Assembly: GCA_965199865.1 (NCBI GenBank)
Contig: CBDATU010000007.1
Location: forward strand, 287,456-351,455
Source: JAPOUP01 sp965199865
GTDB taxonomy: Bacteria; Pseudomonadota; Alphaproteobacteria; Rhodobacterales; Rhodobacteraceae
Direction of reading: 5' to 3'
DNA: 64,000 nt
Position numbers and translations under genes: made by a program. Below the pieces are notes generated by a model. That model was not told the origin of the DNA. It saw nothing but the letters and a program-made list of their open reading frames with translations, and searched no databases. This document shows positions 17,735-26,386 of this stretch, in pieces. Every line of letters begins with the position of its first letter. Within the stretch, counting starts at the first letter, position 1.

Positions 17735-18577
17735 TCACTGATCGACGGCATATCTGCGTTCCAGATGAGAAACGCCAATCGACAGCAGAAGGGTCACCGC
17801 CATATACACAGCCGCGACGGTGAACCAGATCTCAAAGCTCATGTAAGTGTCCGATATGATGTTCCTCCCTATCGTGGTCAGTTCGGCTACGGCGATCACG
17901 CTAACGATCGCGGACGACTTGATCAGATGCACAGCCTCACCGGTCATCGGCGGCAACATGAAGCGTACCGACTGTGGCAGGACAATGTACCGATAGCACT
18001 GACCCGTGGACATTCCGATGGACCTGGCCGCTTCCCACTGACCTTTGGGAACGGCGTTCACACCCGCGCGGAAAATCTCGGATATCAGCGCTGAATGGAA
18101 TATCGCCAGCGTCAGGATGCTGGCCCAATAGCGGCCAAAGCCAAAGATCTGCCCGAGTACGTAGTAGACAAGATAGAGCAGGACGAGGAGCGGAATGTTG
18201 CGAACCAGTTCGAGGAAACCAATGGCAACCGCCGTGCCTACCACAAGACCCGAGAGTCTCAATAGAGCGACGAACAGGCCCAGGATCACGGCCAGCGCGA
18301 ATGACAGAACCGACAGCTGAATCGTTGCCACAAGCCCAATGGCGATTTCGCCCCACTGGAATCCATCGTCGGTGAATGAGAACAGGAACTGAGGTATCCG
18401 GTACCACTGCCAGTTATAGCCCATGTTTCGGGCACCGACATACGATCCGTAGACGATCATCCCGATGACGATCACGTAGATGGCACACGCCATTGGCACG
18501 GAATTGAGGACCCTCTGATGCATCGGCGGCCTCGGAGCGGTCGGCATGCCTGCTACGCGCGTCCTGGTCCCGAGCAT
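17735..18577 (-). CDS. Polar amino acid ABC transporter permease, first permease
   Basis: The 280-residue membrane protein shows ELVRNIPLLVLLYLVYYVL and the EAA loop EIFRAGVNAVPKGQWEAARS, then a PQSVRFMLPPMTGEAVHLIKSSAI stretch usual for HisM-family permeases. It starts four bases after the ATPase stop (18581), so translation is likely coupled. It pairs with the permease at 15919-16800 to form a heterodimeric channel. Confidence 0.91.
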   Translation of the reverse strand: MLGTRTRVAGMPTAPRPPMHQRVLNSVPMACAIYVIVIGMIVYGSYVGARNMGYNWQWYRIPQFLFSFTDDGFQWGEIAIGLVATIQLSVLSFALAVILGLFVALLRLSGLVVGTAVAIGFLELVRNIPLLVLLYLVYYVLGQIFGFGRYWASILTLAIFHSALISEIFRAGVNAVPKGQWEAARSIGMSTGQCYRYIVLPQSVRFMLPPMTGEAVHLIKSSAIVSVIAVAELTTIGRNIISDTYMSFEIWFTVAAVYMAVTLLLSIGVSHLERRYAVDQ

Positions 18578-18580
18578 CCG

Positions 18581-19324
18581 TTAGTGTTCCAGAATCTGGT
18601 CAAGAAAGAGGCGGCAGCGTTCACTCGACGGATTCGTGAAGAACGTATCCGGTGGGGCGACTTCCACGATCCGCCCTTCCTCCATGAACACCATCATGTC
18701 CGCGACCTTGCGGGCGAATCCCATTTCATGGGTGACGACCACCATGGTCATGCCTGTCGCCGCCAGTTCGACCATGACATCCAGCACTTCGTTGATCATT
18801 TCCGGATCAAGCGCGGAGGTTGGTTCATCAAACAGCATGATGCGTGGTTCCATGCAGAGCGCACGGGCGATCGCTACGCGCTGCTGCTGTCCGCCTGAGA
18901 GCTGGGCCGGGTATTTTTCCGCCTGTTCAGGAATGTGAACCCGGTCAAGGAGTTTCCGCGCCGTTTCCTCAGCCTTTTCTCTTGGAATCCTGCGCACCTT
19001 CATCGGGCCAATCATCAGGTTCTCGATGACCGTCAGATGCGGGAACAGGTTGAACTGCTGGAACACCATTCCAACTTCCTGACGGAGCCTACGGATATCC
19101 TTGGAACCCTCGAACACCTCAATTCCATCCACCACCAGCGTTCCGGAATCATGGCTTTCCAAGCCGTTGAAGCAGCGAATCAGGGTTGACTTGCCGGAAC
19201 CAGACGGGCCGCACACCACCACTCGCTCACCCCTGTCAACGTTAACGCAGACGTCCTTCAGAGCCTGAAAGGTTCCGAAAAACTTGTTGAGATGGGTTGC
19301 CTCGATGATGGATCGGCTGTTCAT
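18581..19324 (-). CDS. Polar amino acid ABC transporter ATP-binding protein (GlnQ/AapP type)
   Basis: The 247-residue protein has Walker A GPSGSGKST, signature LSGGQQQRVAIARAL, Walker B IMLFDEPTSALDPEM and H-loop VVTHEMGFARKVADMMVFM. Length and VGMVFQQFNLFPHLTVIENL are typical of the glutamine/histidine/general L-amino acid ATPases. It is the first gene of the operon on the minus strand; its promoter must lie in 19325-19634. Confidence 0.95.
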   Translation of the reverse strand: MNSRSIIEATHLNKFFGTFQALKDVCVNVDRGERVVVCGPSGSGKSTLIRCFNGLESHDSGTLVVDGIEVFEGSKDIRRLRQEVGMVFQQFNLFPHLTVIENLMIGPMKVRRIPREKAEETARKLLDRVHIPEQAEKYPAQLSGGQQQRVAIARALCMEPRIMLFDEPTSALDPEMINEVLDVMVELAATGMTMVVVTHEMGFARKVADMMVFMEEGRIVEVAPPDTFFTNPSSERCRLFLDQILEH

Positions 19325-19634
19325 GAAGCAGGACTTTCAGACATGGCGACCCTTCATACATCCGATTCCGGACAGCGGGCAAATGCCACAGGCGCGAGCC
19401 CCATAGCCGCATCCACCAGGTGTATGAAGCCTGGACACGCCATCAGTGCCCTAGCCCGAATTCCTTCTGGCAGAGTGCATGCGGGCTGCGAATCCTGTGT
19501 GGAGTTCTGCTGCGATGGCGCTTTGTATGGCTATCTCCCATCCTTGCATTTCCGTCAGTAACGTTGCATTGCACGGAACGCAAGGCGCGTTACCGCCATG
19601 CCCCAGTCCCGTACCCCAAAGGTCAGGTGAACGA
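19325..19634. promoter_or_regulatory. Divergent spacer between the amino acid ABC operon and the CMD gene
   Basis: About 310 bases with no supported gene. It must contain promoters for both the leftward ABC operon and the rightward peroxidase-like gene. An AGGTGAACGA site precedes the ATG at 19635. No operator was identified. Confidence 0.45.
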
Positions 19635-20213
19635 ATGTCCGCATGGATCAGGATGATCTCAGACGAAGACGCAGACGGCGCGCTGGCCGACGCCCTGAAC
19701 CAGGCCCGCACACCCCACGGAACCGTCGACAACGTAATGCGCGTCCACTCGCTACGCCCGGGCACCATGCGCGGACATGTGCATCTCTACCGGGCATGTC
19801 TCCACGACGAGGAAAACACCGTCCCGGCATGGTTCCAGGAAGTTGTCGGCTCCTATGTCTCCATACTGAATGGCTGCAGCTATTCCGAAGCCAACCACTG
19901 GTCCAACGCGGTACATCTGATCAACGATACGGAGCGCTCAGAAGTCATTGGGGCGGCACTCAGGAACCACCGTCCACAGGACGCCTTTTCCGGTCACCAG
20001 TTCGCCGCGCTACACTATGCCGAAAAACTTACGCTTCACCCCGCGGAGATGGAGGCGAGCGACGTCGAGGCGCTGCGTAACGCGGGCTGGGAAGATGGCG
20101 AAATACTGGAACTGAACCAGATCGTCTGCTACTTCTGCTACGCCAACAGACTGCTCAACGGGCTGGGAGTGACCACGGAAGGCGACATAGTTGGTTATTA
20201 TTCCGAGTCGTGA
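19635..20213 (+). CDS. Carboxymuconolactone decarboxylase / AhpD-like peroxidase-related protein
   Basis: The 192-residue protein has the AhpD-like helical motif YVSILNGCSYSEANHWSNAV near residue 75. The usual CxxC(x)xxH site reads C-S-Y-S-E-A-N-H, so the second cysteine is serine. A C-terminal EILELNQIVCYFCYANRLLNGLGV helix follows; it is seen in the uncharacterised peroxidase-related subgroup. Classical AhpD enzymes need both cysteines for disulfide chemistry, so this protein may have another role. A divergent neighbour is the amino acid ABC operon; a MATE exporter follows downstream. Confidence 0.8.
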   Translation: MSAWIRMISDEDADGALADALNQARTPHGTVDNVMRVHSLRPGTMRGHVHLYRACLHDEENTVPAWFQEVVGSYVSILNGCSYSEANHWSNAVHLINDTERSEVIGAALRNHRPQDAFSGHQFAALHYAEKLTLHPAEMEASDVEALRNAGWEDGEILELNQIVCYFCYANRLLNGLGVTTEGDIVGYYSES

Positions 20214-20459
20214 CCTTTGGGACGCGCATCCGACAGGGCTGGAACGGGCCTAAAGGATCCGCAGCCAGGGATCGACGCGCTGATCCAGGTGCTTACGTGA
20301 TCGTCCTGGCGAAACAGCCAGCACCAGATGATCCCGCTGGATCCGGGCCGTATTACCTGCAGTCAGCGGACCCGCTTTTCCCGGCCCGCATCCTGCCGTG
20401 AGCGCCTCTCTCGCCAGCGCGAGGATGCATTCCAGCGAAGCGCATTCAACGATTCAATC
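20214..20459. other. Spacer upstream of the MATE gene
   Basis: No gene is supported. The frame of the MATE gene is open upstream to 20328, but the first 44 codons lack similarity and the family start is at 20460. Confidence 0.4.
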
Positions 20460-21854
20460 ATGAGCGCTGTTGCCGAGAGCGACCTTACCGCCGGTCTGGT
20501 CGCATCACATTTTCGCAGGCTGGCAGTGCCAGCCGCGATCGGAATGCTGTTCAGTACGCTCTATAATGTCGTTGACATGTTTTTCGCGGGCCTGCTGTCA
20601 ACGAGTGCACAGGCCGGGCTGTCCCTCGGGTTCCAGGCGTTCTTTCTCGCAATGTCCGTTGGCATTGGTCTGGGAGCCGCCATGGGCGCAATCGTCGGCA
20701 ACGCCATGGGCGCAAGAGACCAACGGCAGGCTCGTCGCTTCGCGGCTCAGGGCGTGAGTTTCGGTGCCTGTGCCTCGCTGGTCCTGATGCTCGCCGGCAC
20801 CTGGTACGGCCCCAGGCTCCTGGAGCTCGTCTCCGAGCCCGGCCCGTACCGCGACGCTGGAATCAGTTACTTCCTCATCCTTTCCCTGGCGTTGCCCGGT
20901 TTCCTGATCGCCTTTGCCTGTAACGGAGTCCTTCAGGCCCATGGTGATGGCCGATCCATGCAGCGTGCACTGATCGCAGCGTTCTTCGCCAATATTGGCC
21001 TGAATCCGCTAATGATATTCGGCATTCCCGGGCTGTGGAGCGGGATGGGTTTCGACGGTCTGGCGGCATCGACAGTCGTAAGCCAGACCGGTGTCATGGG
21101 GTTCATGCTGTACAGGCTGGTTAGACTTGACACGATGCGCCGGATGCGTGCCACCCATCTCCTTCCGCGCAGGGCCATGTATCGCGAGATTCTCTTCCAG
21201 GCGCTCCCCACGTCATTTGCGCTCCAGATCAACTTTCTGTACGGATTTGTGGTGCAGTTCGTGCTGAAGGGCTTCGGGGAGCATGCCATCGCAGGTTTCG
21301 GGATCGCGATCCGATTGGAACAGATCCTGCTGCTCCCTGTGCTTGGAGTAACAGGTGCACTACTGCCAATCGCGGCGCAGGCCGTCGGAGCGAAAGACTT
21401 TGAGCGCGCCAGAGCGGCACTGTTCTATTGCTGGAAGACCGGTTTCGTCATGACCGCCCTTGCGTTTCCGGTTCTGTGGATTCTTGGACGCCCGGTCCTT
21501 GGCCTGTTTACGGACGACGACGAGGTTATCCGGGTCGGGCTTGCCTATCTCAGGGTCGAGAGCTTCATTCTGCCGGTCTATATGATGCTGTTCGCGATAA
21601 ACTCCTTCCTACAGGCACTGAAGCGCCCCGTCTGGACCGTTTGGATCGGGCTATACCGCCAGGGATTCGGCATCGCGTTCTTCGTCTGGATATTCGTCGG
21701 ACTCCTTGCATTCGACGAGACCGGTGTCTGGCTTGGCGTGGCGTCCGCTGTAACAACCGGCCTATTGATCGCCCTTGCGATCACATCACGCGTCGCGAAC
21801 CAGAGTATCGGGGGCCTTTGGCAAAGATTTGGCGACGCAGGCAAAGGTATCTGA
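20460..21854 (+). CDS. MATE family efflux transporter
   Basis: The 464-residue protein has about 12 hydrophobic segments. LAVPAAIGMLFSTLYNVVDMFFAG at the N-terminus is the characteristic first helix of MATE/NorM-DinF transporters, and the second half repeats the pattern (ALPTSFALQINFLYGFVVQFVLKGFG, FGIAIRLEQILLLPVLGV). MATE proteins export cationic drugs or metabolites with Na+ or H+. The start ATG was chosen because helix 1 begins about 20 residues later. Substrate unknown. Confidence 0.93.
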   Translation: MSAVAESDLTAGLVASHFRRLAVPAAIGMLFSTLYNVVDMFFAGLLSTSAQAGLSLGFQAFFLAMSVGIGLGAAMGAIVGNAMGARDQRQARRFAAQGVSFGACASLVLMLAGTWYGPRLLELVSEPGPYRDAGISYFLILSLALPGFLIAFACNGVLQAHGDGRSMQRALIAAFFANIGLNPLMIFGIPGLWSGMGFDGLAASTVVSQTGVMGFMLYRLVRLDTMRRMRATHLLPRRAMYREILFQALPTSFALQINFLYGFVVQFVLKGFGEHAIAGFGIAIRLEQILLLPVLGVTGALLPIAAQAVGAKDFERARAALFYCWKTGFVMTALAFPVLWILGRPVLGLFTDDDEVIRVGLAYLRVESFILPVYMMLFAINSFLQALKRPVWTVWIGLYRQGFGIAFFVWIFVGLLAFDETGVWLGVASAVTTGLLIALAITSRVANQSIGGLWQRFGDAGKGI

Positions 21855-21974
21855 GGGAACCATTGTCCAGAGTCCAAAGGCTGCCACCAGGATCGGCAAT
21901 CCTGCGATATGGTGGATCTGTTCCGGCAGGAACCGGCTCGACCAGCAGTCTGGAGAAATGCCGAACCGTTGGAT

Positions 21975-22400
21975 TCAGGGAGTCAGGTGCCGAACCCTGA
22001 CTCCACACTCAATGGCAGCGGTGGCGAGACGGTCTACGGAAATTGCGAAACGAATATCGCGTGGAAAAATCAGTTCGTCCTCTCCCAAACGCCCTTCCGC
22101 AGCCGCGACCTCGCAGGCAAAGGCATACGCTGTCCCATACAACCGCCCGGAAAGCGCGGAGCGGATTAGGCCAAAGAGCGTGTCAAGACCATCTTCTTTC
22201 TCAAACAGGTCGAGCACCATCCCTGACACATGCCTGAACTGGCGCGGGTCGCAGTTGGCAAAGACCGGAAAGCCGTCGACCATGGACATAATGGGGACGA
22301 GTTCCGGAGGGCTGGATGTTCCTGTCGCGGGCCGATCTGGCGATCATGACCGCGACCAGTGCATCCTGGACAGACAGGGCAGGAGAAGGAGAGGGTCGGT
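21975..22400 (-). pseudogene. TerB-like tellurite-resistance family protein, frameshifted
   Basis: The minus-strand C-terminal frame (21975-22289) reads FEKEDGLDTLFGLIRSALS, TAYAFACEVAAAEGRLGEDE and RFAISVDRLATAAIECGVRV, matching the TerB-like family common in alphaproteobacteria. The family's N-terminal ALSVQDALVAVMIARSARD lies directly upstream but in another frame; the switch occurs near 22305, around TCCGGAAC, and needs a single-base change. No clear start codon is visible for the N-terminal part. It is either a young pseudogene or a sequence error. Confidence 0.7.
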
Positions 22401-22517
22401 CAAGGCAGGCTTCCTGTCCGGCGCCTGTTGCGGCGCAGCCTATTGACTGGAATGCACCCAGACAATAGGCAGAGGCGCCCCAACGGGCCAGCAGGCCCGC
22501 CATCAAGGGAATGTGAC

Positions 22518-24098
22518 ATGACCGACCTTCATGATGCGGCGATGCAGTCAAAAGCATGGCCGTTCGACGAAGCGCGGCGCCTGCTGCGCCGCATCGGGAC
22601 GGCACCGCCTGACAAGGGCTATGTGCTGTTTGAAACCGGTTACGGCCCCAGCGGTCTGCCGCATATAGGAACATTCGGGGAGGTGCAGCGCACCACGATG
22701 GTGCAGCGGGCATTTGAAACGATCTCAGACCTACCAACCAGACTCATCTGCTTTTCCGATGACATGGACGGGTTGCGCAAGGTCCCGGACAATGTGCCCA
22801 ACCAGGAGCGGATGCAGGAGGATCTTCATTTGCCGCTGTCAAAGGTACGCGACCCGTTCGGAACGCATGAGAGTTTCGGAGCGCACAACAATGCACGGCT
22901 CAGGGCATTTCTGGATTCGTTCGGCTTCGAATACGAATTCGCGTCGTCGACGGAGTTCTACACATCCGGCCGGTTCGACGAGACCTTGATGGTGGCTCTG
23001 GAACGATTCGACGATCTCATGGGAATCATGCTGCCGACGCTGGGGCCGGAACGGCGCGCCACCTATTCGCCATTCCTGCCGGTATCACCAAAATCCGGTC
23101 GCGTTCTTCAGGTTCCCACCATCGAGAGAAACCTCGGCAGGGGAACGATCGTCTATGATGAACCGGATGGCGAGCGGATCGAGCTGCCCGTAACCGGTGG
23201 CCATGTGAAAATGCAATGGAAGCCGGACTGGGCACTGCGGTGGGCAGCGCTAGGCGTCGATTATGAGATGTCGGGCAAGGATCTGATTGAATCCGTCAAA
23301 CAGGCAGCCAGAATCTGCCGGACTTTCGGAAGGCGTCCGCCGGAATCGCTGACCTTCGAACTGTTTCTGGACGATCAGGGCCGCAAGATATCGAAGTCGA
23401 AAGGCAATGGCCTCTCGATGGAGGAATGGCTGGCCTATGCGTCGCCGGAAAGCCTTGGCTACTTTATGTACCAGAAGCCGAAGACGGCCAAACGGCTGCA
23501 TTTTGATGTGATTCCCAAGGCGGTGGATGAATATCACCAACAGCTTCGCGCCTATCCGAAGCAGGACACCCCCCAGCAGCTGGGCAATCCGGTGTATCAC
23601 ATTCACGGAGGCAACGTGCCTGCGTCGAACATGGTCATTCAGTTCACGATGCTACTGAATCTCGCCTCGGTGAGTCACGCCGAGGACAGGGATACGCTCT
23701 GGGGCTTCATCCGCCGCTACGCTTCGGATGCTTCTCCCGAAACGCACCCGGATCTTGATGCAGCGGTTGGCTTCGCGGTCCGGTATTTCAATGATTTCGT
23801 GAAGCCCGCCAAGACATTCCGTCCTGCAGACGCCAAAGAACGCGCGGCGCTTGAAGACCTGCGCGACCGACTGCGTAGCTGGGCTGGCGGGATGGACGCC
23901 GAAGGACTCCAATCGATGGTCTATGCGGTGGGAAAAGCCCATGGCTTCGAACCATTGCGCGAGTGGTTCAGGGCGCTGTACGAAGTGTTGCTCGGCGCGT
24001 CCCAGGGCCCGAGGTTTGGCGGCTTCATCGCCCTATACGGAATCGAGGAAACCGCCCAGCTTATCGAGGACGCGCTGTCCGACCGACTGGCGACGTGA
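22518..24098 (+). CDS. lysK: Lysyl-tRNA synthetase, class I
   Basis: The 526-residue protein carries the class I signatures GPSGLPHIGTFGE (HIGH site, residue 49) and KISKSKGNGLS (KMSKS). TNY-type LysRS-I features such as GGHVKMQWKPDWALRW are present. Class I LysRS charges tRNA-Lys and replaces the class II enzyme in archaea, spirochaetes and most alphaproteobacteria, so it is a useful lineage marker. The ATG at 22518 was chosen over an in-frame 53-codon extension because MTDLHDAAMQSKAWPFDEAR aligns with the family start. Confidence 0.95.
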   Translation: MTDLHDAAMQSKAWPFDEARRLLRRIGTAPPDKGYVLFETGYGPSGLPHIGTFGEVQRTTMVQRAFETISDLPTRLICFSDDMDGLRKVPDNVPNQERMQEDLHLPLSKVRDPFGTHESFGAHNNARLRAFLDSFGFEYEFASSTEFYTSGRFDETLMVALERFDDLMGIMLPTLGPERRATYSPFLPVSPKSGRVLQVPTIERNLGRGTIVYDEPDGERIELPVTGGHVKMQWKPDWALRWAALGVDYEMSGKDLIESVKQAARICRTFGRRPPESLTFELFLDDQGRKISKSKGNGLSMEEWLAYASPESLGYFMYQKPKTAKRLHFDVIPKAVDEYHQQLRAYPKQDTPQQLGNPVYHIHGGNVPASNMVIQFTMLLNLASVSHAEDRDTLWGFIRRYASDASPETHPDLDAAVGFAVRYFNDFVKPAKTFRPADAKERAALEDLRDRLRSWAGGMDAEGLQSMVYAVGKAHGFEPLREWFRALYEVLLGASQGPRFGGFIALYGIEETAQLIEDALSDRLAT

Positions 24099-24778
24099 AT
24101 GCGATCCTGCGGCGTGTGATCCTCAGTTGCCGCCCCTGCGCAGTCGCCATGAAAGAGATCTCCGCGTACCGTGGCTTCCCGATCGATCATGGCAGGATAC
24201 GCGTTCATCAGGCGCATATGCGAATTGACGTGCCTGTCCTGCCATCAACTGGTTCCGCAGCATGTCAACGACGGTACCGCAATAACGGTCATGGTCACGG
24301 GCGGGGCGTGCCTGAACCAGCCAAACCTGACTGGGTGGCTTCAGTGCGTTCGCGCTGTGCTGATTCCCGCTGCGGAGGCGAAGGAAGCCGGCCGATCACA
24401 CGATATGCTCGCTGGGCCGGTTTCAGTCCTGCAACGCTTTCCTGACTGTATCAAAAGGGCGTATCCGACGGCGGGACTCCACAGCGGCGTCAACGCTGCC
24501 GATTCACCATCCCGTAAAACGTCAGGGGCCGATGCCAATCGTTCAGGCGGCAAGCATGTCGAACCCTCTCTCAACCGGAAAACTTCATTCAGCCGAAGCG
24601 CCGCGCCATGCGGACCACCGCTTCCGCCGACAAGGGCCTTTCCCGCGCAGGGGTGCCCATATATCGGGATGGCGCAGTCTCAACGGCACCCGGCCGCAGC
24701 GCCGCGAAGGAACTCCTGAGAGACATGGGATGCAGGCGGCGCACGGGCAGGAAGAATTGATTTGCCCCCAGTCACTAA
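24099..24778. other. Non-coding stretch downstream of lysK
   Basis: About 680 bases. One long plus-strand frame (24171-24719) has no recognisable similarity and the amino-acid content of a shadow frame. Nothing is supported here. Confidence 0.4.
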
Positions 24779-24795
24779 TGGGCACATAATGGGCA
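24779..24795 (+). promoter_or_regulatory. Direct-repeat operator-like site, copy 1
   Basis: Two TGGGCA hexamers begin 11 bp apart (24779 and 24790), context AATGGGCACATAATGGGCAG. The same hexamer pair with the same 11-bp period occurs at 32370-32386 and 39698-39714, each time in front of a catabolic transcription unit. Copy 1 lies 25 bases before the ATG of a decayed isochorismatase gene and upstream of the CUT1 transporter genes. One-turn spaced direct repeats are a common form of activator or repressor site; the binding protein is unknown. Confidence 0.7.
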
Positions 24796-24819
24796 GGACA
24801 TGACCGGACTAGGGAAATC

Positions 24820-25046
24820 ATGCCGCGTAACGTCTGGATCCTCGACTCAGTGATTGAGCGCGTCATGGCCGGGCGCGGTGGATTCGAGGTCTTCGAAAGG
24901 ATTGAGGCAGCGGAAACAGGACCCTAACGGCAGAGGATGCAATTGCGGTGCAAAACGGGAACAACCACATTGCGGAACTGACTTCGTATAATGCAGGTTT
25001 TGGAGACGTCCGGACGACGGACAGAGGGACCGTAACGGTCGACTGA
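24820..25046 (+). pseudogene. Isochorismatase-like hydrolase, internally deleted copy
   Basis: An ATG frame encodes 35 residues (DSVIERVMAGRGGFEVFERI) that align with the N-terminus of the intact hydrolase at 31653-32324 (DYVIERIMAKRGKLEVFDRF). After a stop at 24925-24927 a second frame to 25046 encodes HIAELTSYNAGFGDVRTTD, which aligns with the intact C-terminus (HLAGLTSFYQSFGDVKTTD). About 140 central codons, with the catalytic Lys and Cys, are missing. The upstream operator is also shared with the intact copy, so a whole promoter-gene unit was duplicated and then decayed. Confidence 0.8.
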
Positions 25047-25115
25047 AGAAATTGAGGGGCCTCGGCCGCTCGAAACCCGCCCAAACCGGGCCAAATGGAC
25101 ATAGGGAGGTCCAGA

Positions 25116-26318
25116 ATGAAACTAACGCCTATCCTTCTAACAGCCGCAGTCGCGATGGCCGCCAACACGGCGAACGCAGACTGCACCAACAGCATTCCCG
25201 TCAAGACCATCTCGAACGCTTTCCCGGCCTATGAAATCATGACCGCAGCAATGGCTGCCTGCGGCAATGTGGAATCCGAGCTGGACAAGGATCACCGGCT
25301 CAAGATCGTCGACGCGTTCTCGGCGAGTCCGTCATTGTATACCATGACCTCTCTGACCAACTCGACTTCGGTCCCGATGATCGACGCAGATCTTCTGCGT
25401 CCGCTGGATGATCTGATCGCGGCGCATGGCGCTTCATTGAACCAGAACCAGTTCATCAAGATCGACGGCAAGACGATGGCGATCGCCGCGTTCGCCAACA
25501 CCCAGCACCTGATGTACCGCGAGGATATCCTGAGCGATCTTGGCATTGCGGTGCCAACGACATGGGACGAATATATCGCGGCGGCCGAGACGATCCAGGC
25601 AGCCGGTGTCGTTGACTACCCGATCGGTCACTACATGAAGGATGGCTGGAATCTGGCATTTGTCTTCGTGAACCATTACCTGGGCGAAGGTGGTGAATTC
25701 TTCAACGACGACTGGACACCTTCAATCAACAACGAGAAAGGCCTTGCGGTGCTGGAGCGCATGGCTCGGCTGGCGACTCTGATGGATCCGGAATATCTGG
25801 TTTCGGACACCACATTCGTGACCAAGCAGATGCAGCAGGGCAAGATCGCGATGGCAAACCTCTGGGCGTCGCGGGCGGGTGCCGTGAACGACCCGGCGGA
25901 ATCCAGCGTTTCGGGAAAGGTGGTCATGGCAGCGGGCCTTCAGGGATCCGAAAAGATCGCCTCAACCATTTGGTGGGACGGCTGGTCGATCGCGAAGAAC
26001 ATCTCTGATGAGGAAGCTGAAGCCGCTTTCAAGCTGATTGTTGCCTCCATGAGCGAGGAAATCATCAAGGAAAACAGCGAACATGCGCTCTGGCTGGCTC
26101 CGGGTTTCGAACCGGGCGATGCGGCCAAGGGAGCCTTCGCCACGGCTGCGGGCGACGTCGTGCCCTATCCGATGAACAAATTCATCGGCTCGATGCACAG
26201 CGCGCTTGGAAGTGGCCTGGCCGCGTTCATGACCGGTGACAAGGACGCGGCGACGACGCTTGCGGATATCGAAGCGGCCTATGTCTCCGATGCCACGGAA
26301 AAGGGCCTGCTCGAGTAG
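25116..26318 (+). CDS. CUT1-type ABC transporter substrate-binding protein
   Basis: The 400-residue protein starts behind AGGGAGGTCCAG and has a signal peptide (KLTPILLTAAVAMAANTANA, cleaved before DC). The mature part follows the SBP_bac_1 (MalE/UgpB-like) fold, with PTTWDEYIAAAETIQAAGV, QGKIAMANLWASRAG and a WWDGWSIAKNISDEEAEAAF stretch. Cluster D binding proteins bind sugars, glycerol phosphates or other polyols. Two permease genes follow; the operator-like site lies about 320 bases upstream. Confidence 0.9.
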   Translation: MKLTPILLTAAVAMAANTANADCTNSIPVKTISNAFPAYEIMTAAMAACGNVESELDKDHRLKIVDAFSASPSLYTMTSLTNSTSVPMIDADLLRPLDDLIAAHGASLNQNQFIKIDGKTMAIAAFANTQHLMYREDILSDLGIAVPTTWDEYIAAAETIQAAGVVDYPIGHYMKDGWNLAFVFVNHYLGEGGEFFNDDWTPSINNEKGLAVLERMARLATLMDPEYLVSDTTFVTKQMQQGKIAMANLWASRAGAVNDPAESSVSGKVVMAAGLQGSEKIASTIWWDGWSIAKNISDEEAEAAFKLIVASMSEEIIKENSEHALWLAPGFEPGDAAKGAFATAAGDVVPYPMNKFIGSMHSALGSGLAAFMTGDKDAATTLADIEAAYVSDATEKGLLE

Positions 26319-26335
26319 GCCCGCAACCGATCGAC

Positions 26336-26365
26336 ACGGGTGCCTTGTTCCACGAAGGCGCCCGT
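26336..26365 (+). promoter_or_regulatory. Intercistronic hairpin after the CUT1 binding-protein gene
   Basis: Arms ACGGGTGCCTT and AAGGCGCCCGT pair over 11 bp with one G-U pair around an 8-base loop. It lies between the binding-protein stop (26318) and the permease start (26387). Position and form match the hairpin in the amino acid ABC operon at 16816-16851, suggesting differential expression of binding protein over permease. Confidence 0.7.
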
Positions 26366-26386
26366 ACCTGCCTTCGGTGCCTATAC

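Noticed and set aside
24171..24719. Plus-strand frame of 182 codons after lysK
   Set aside because: Composition is that of a shadow frame and no motif is present.
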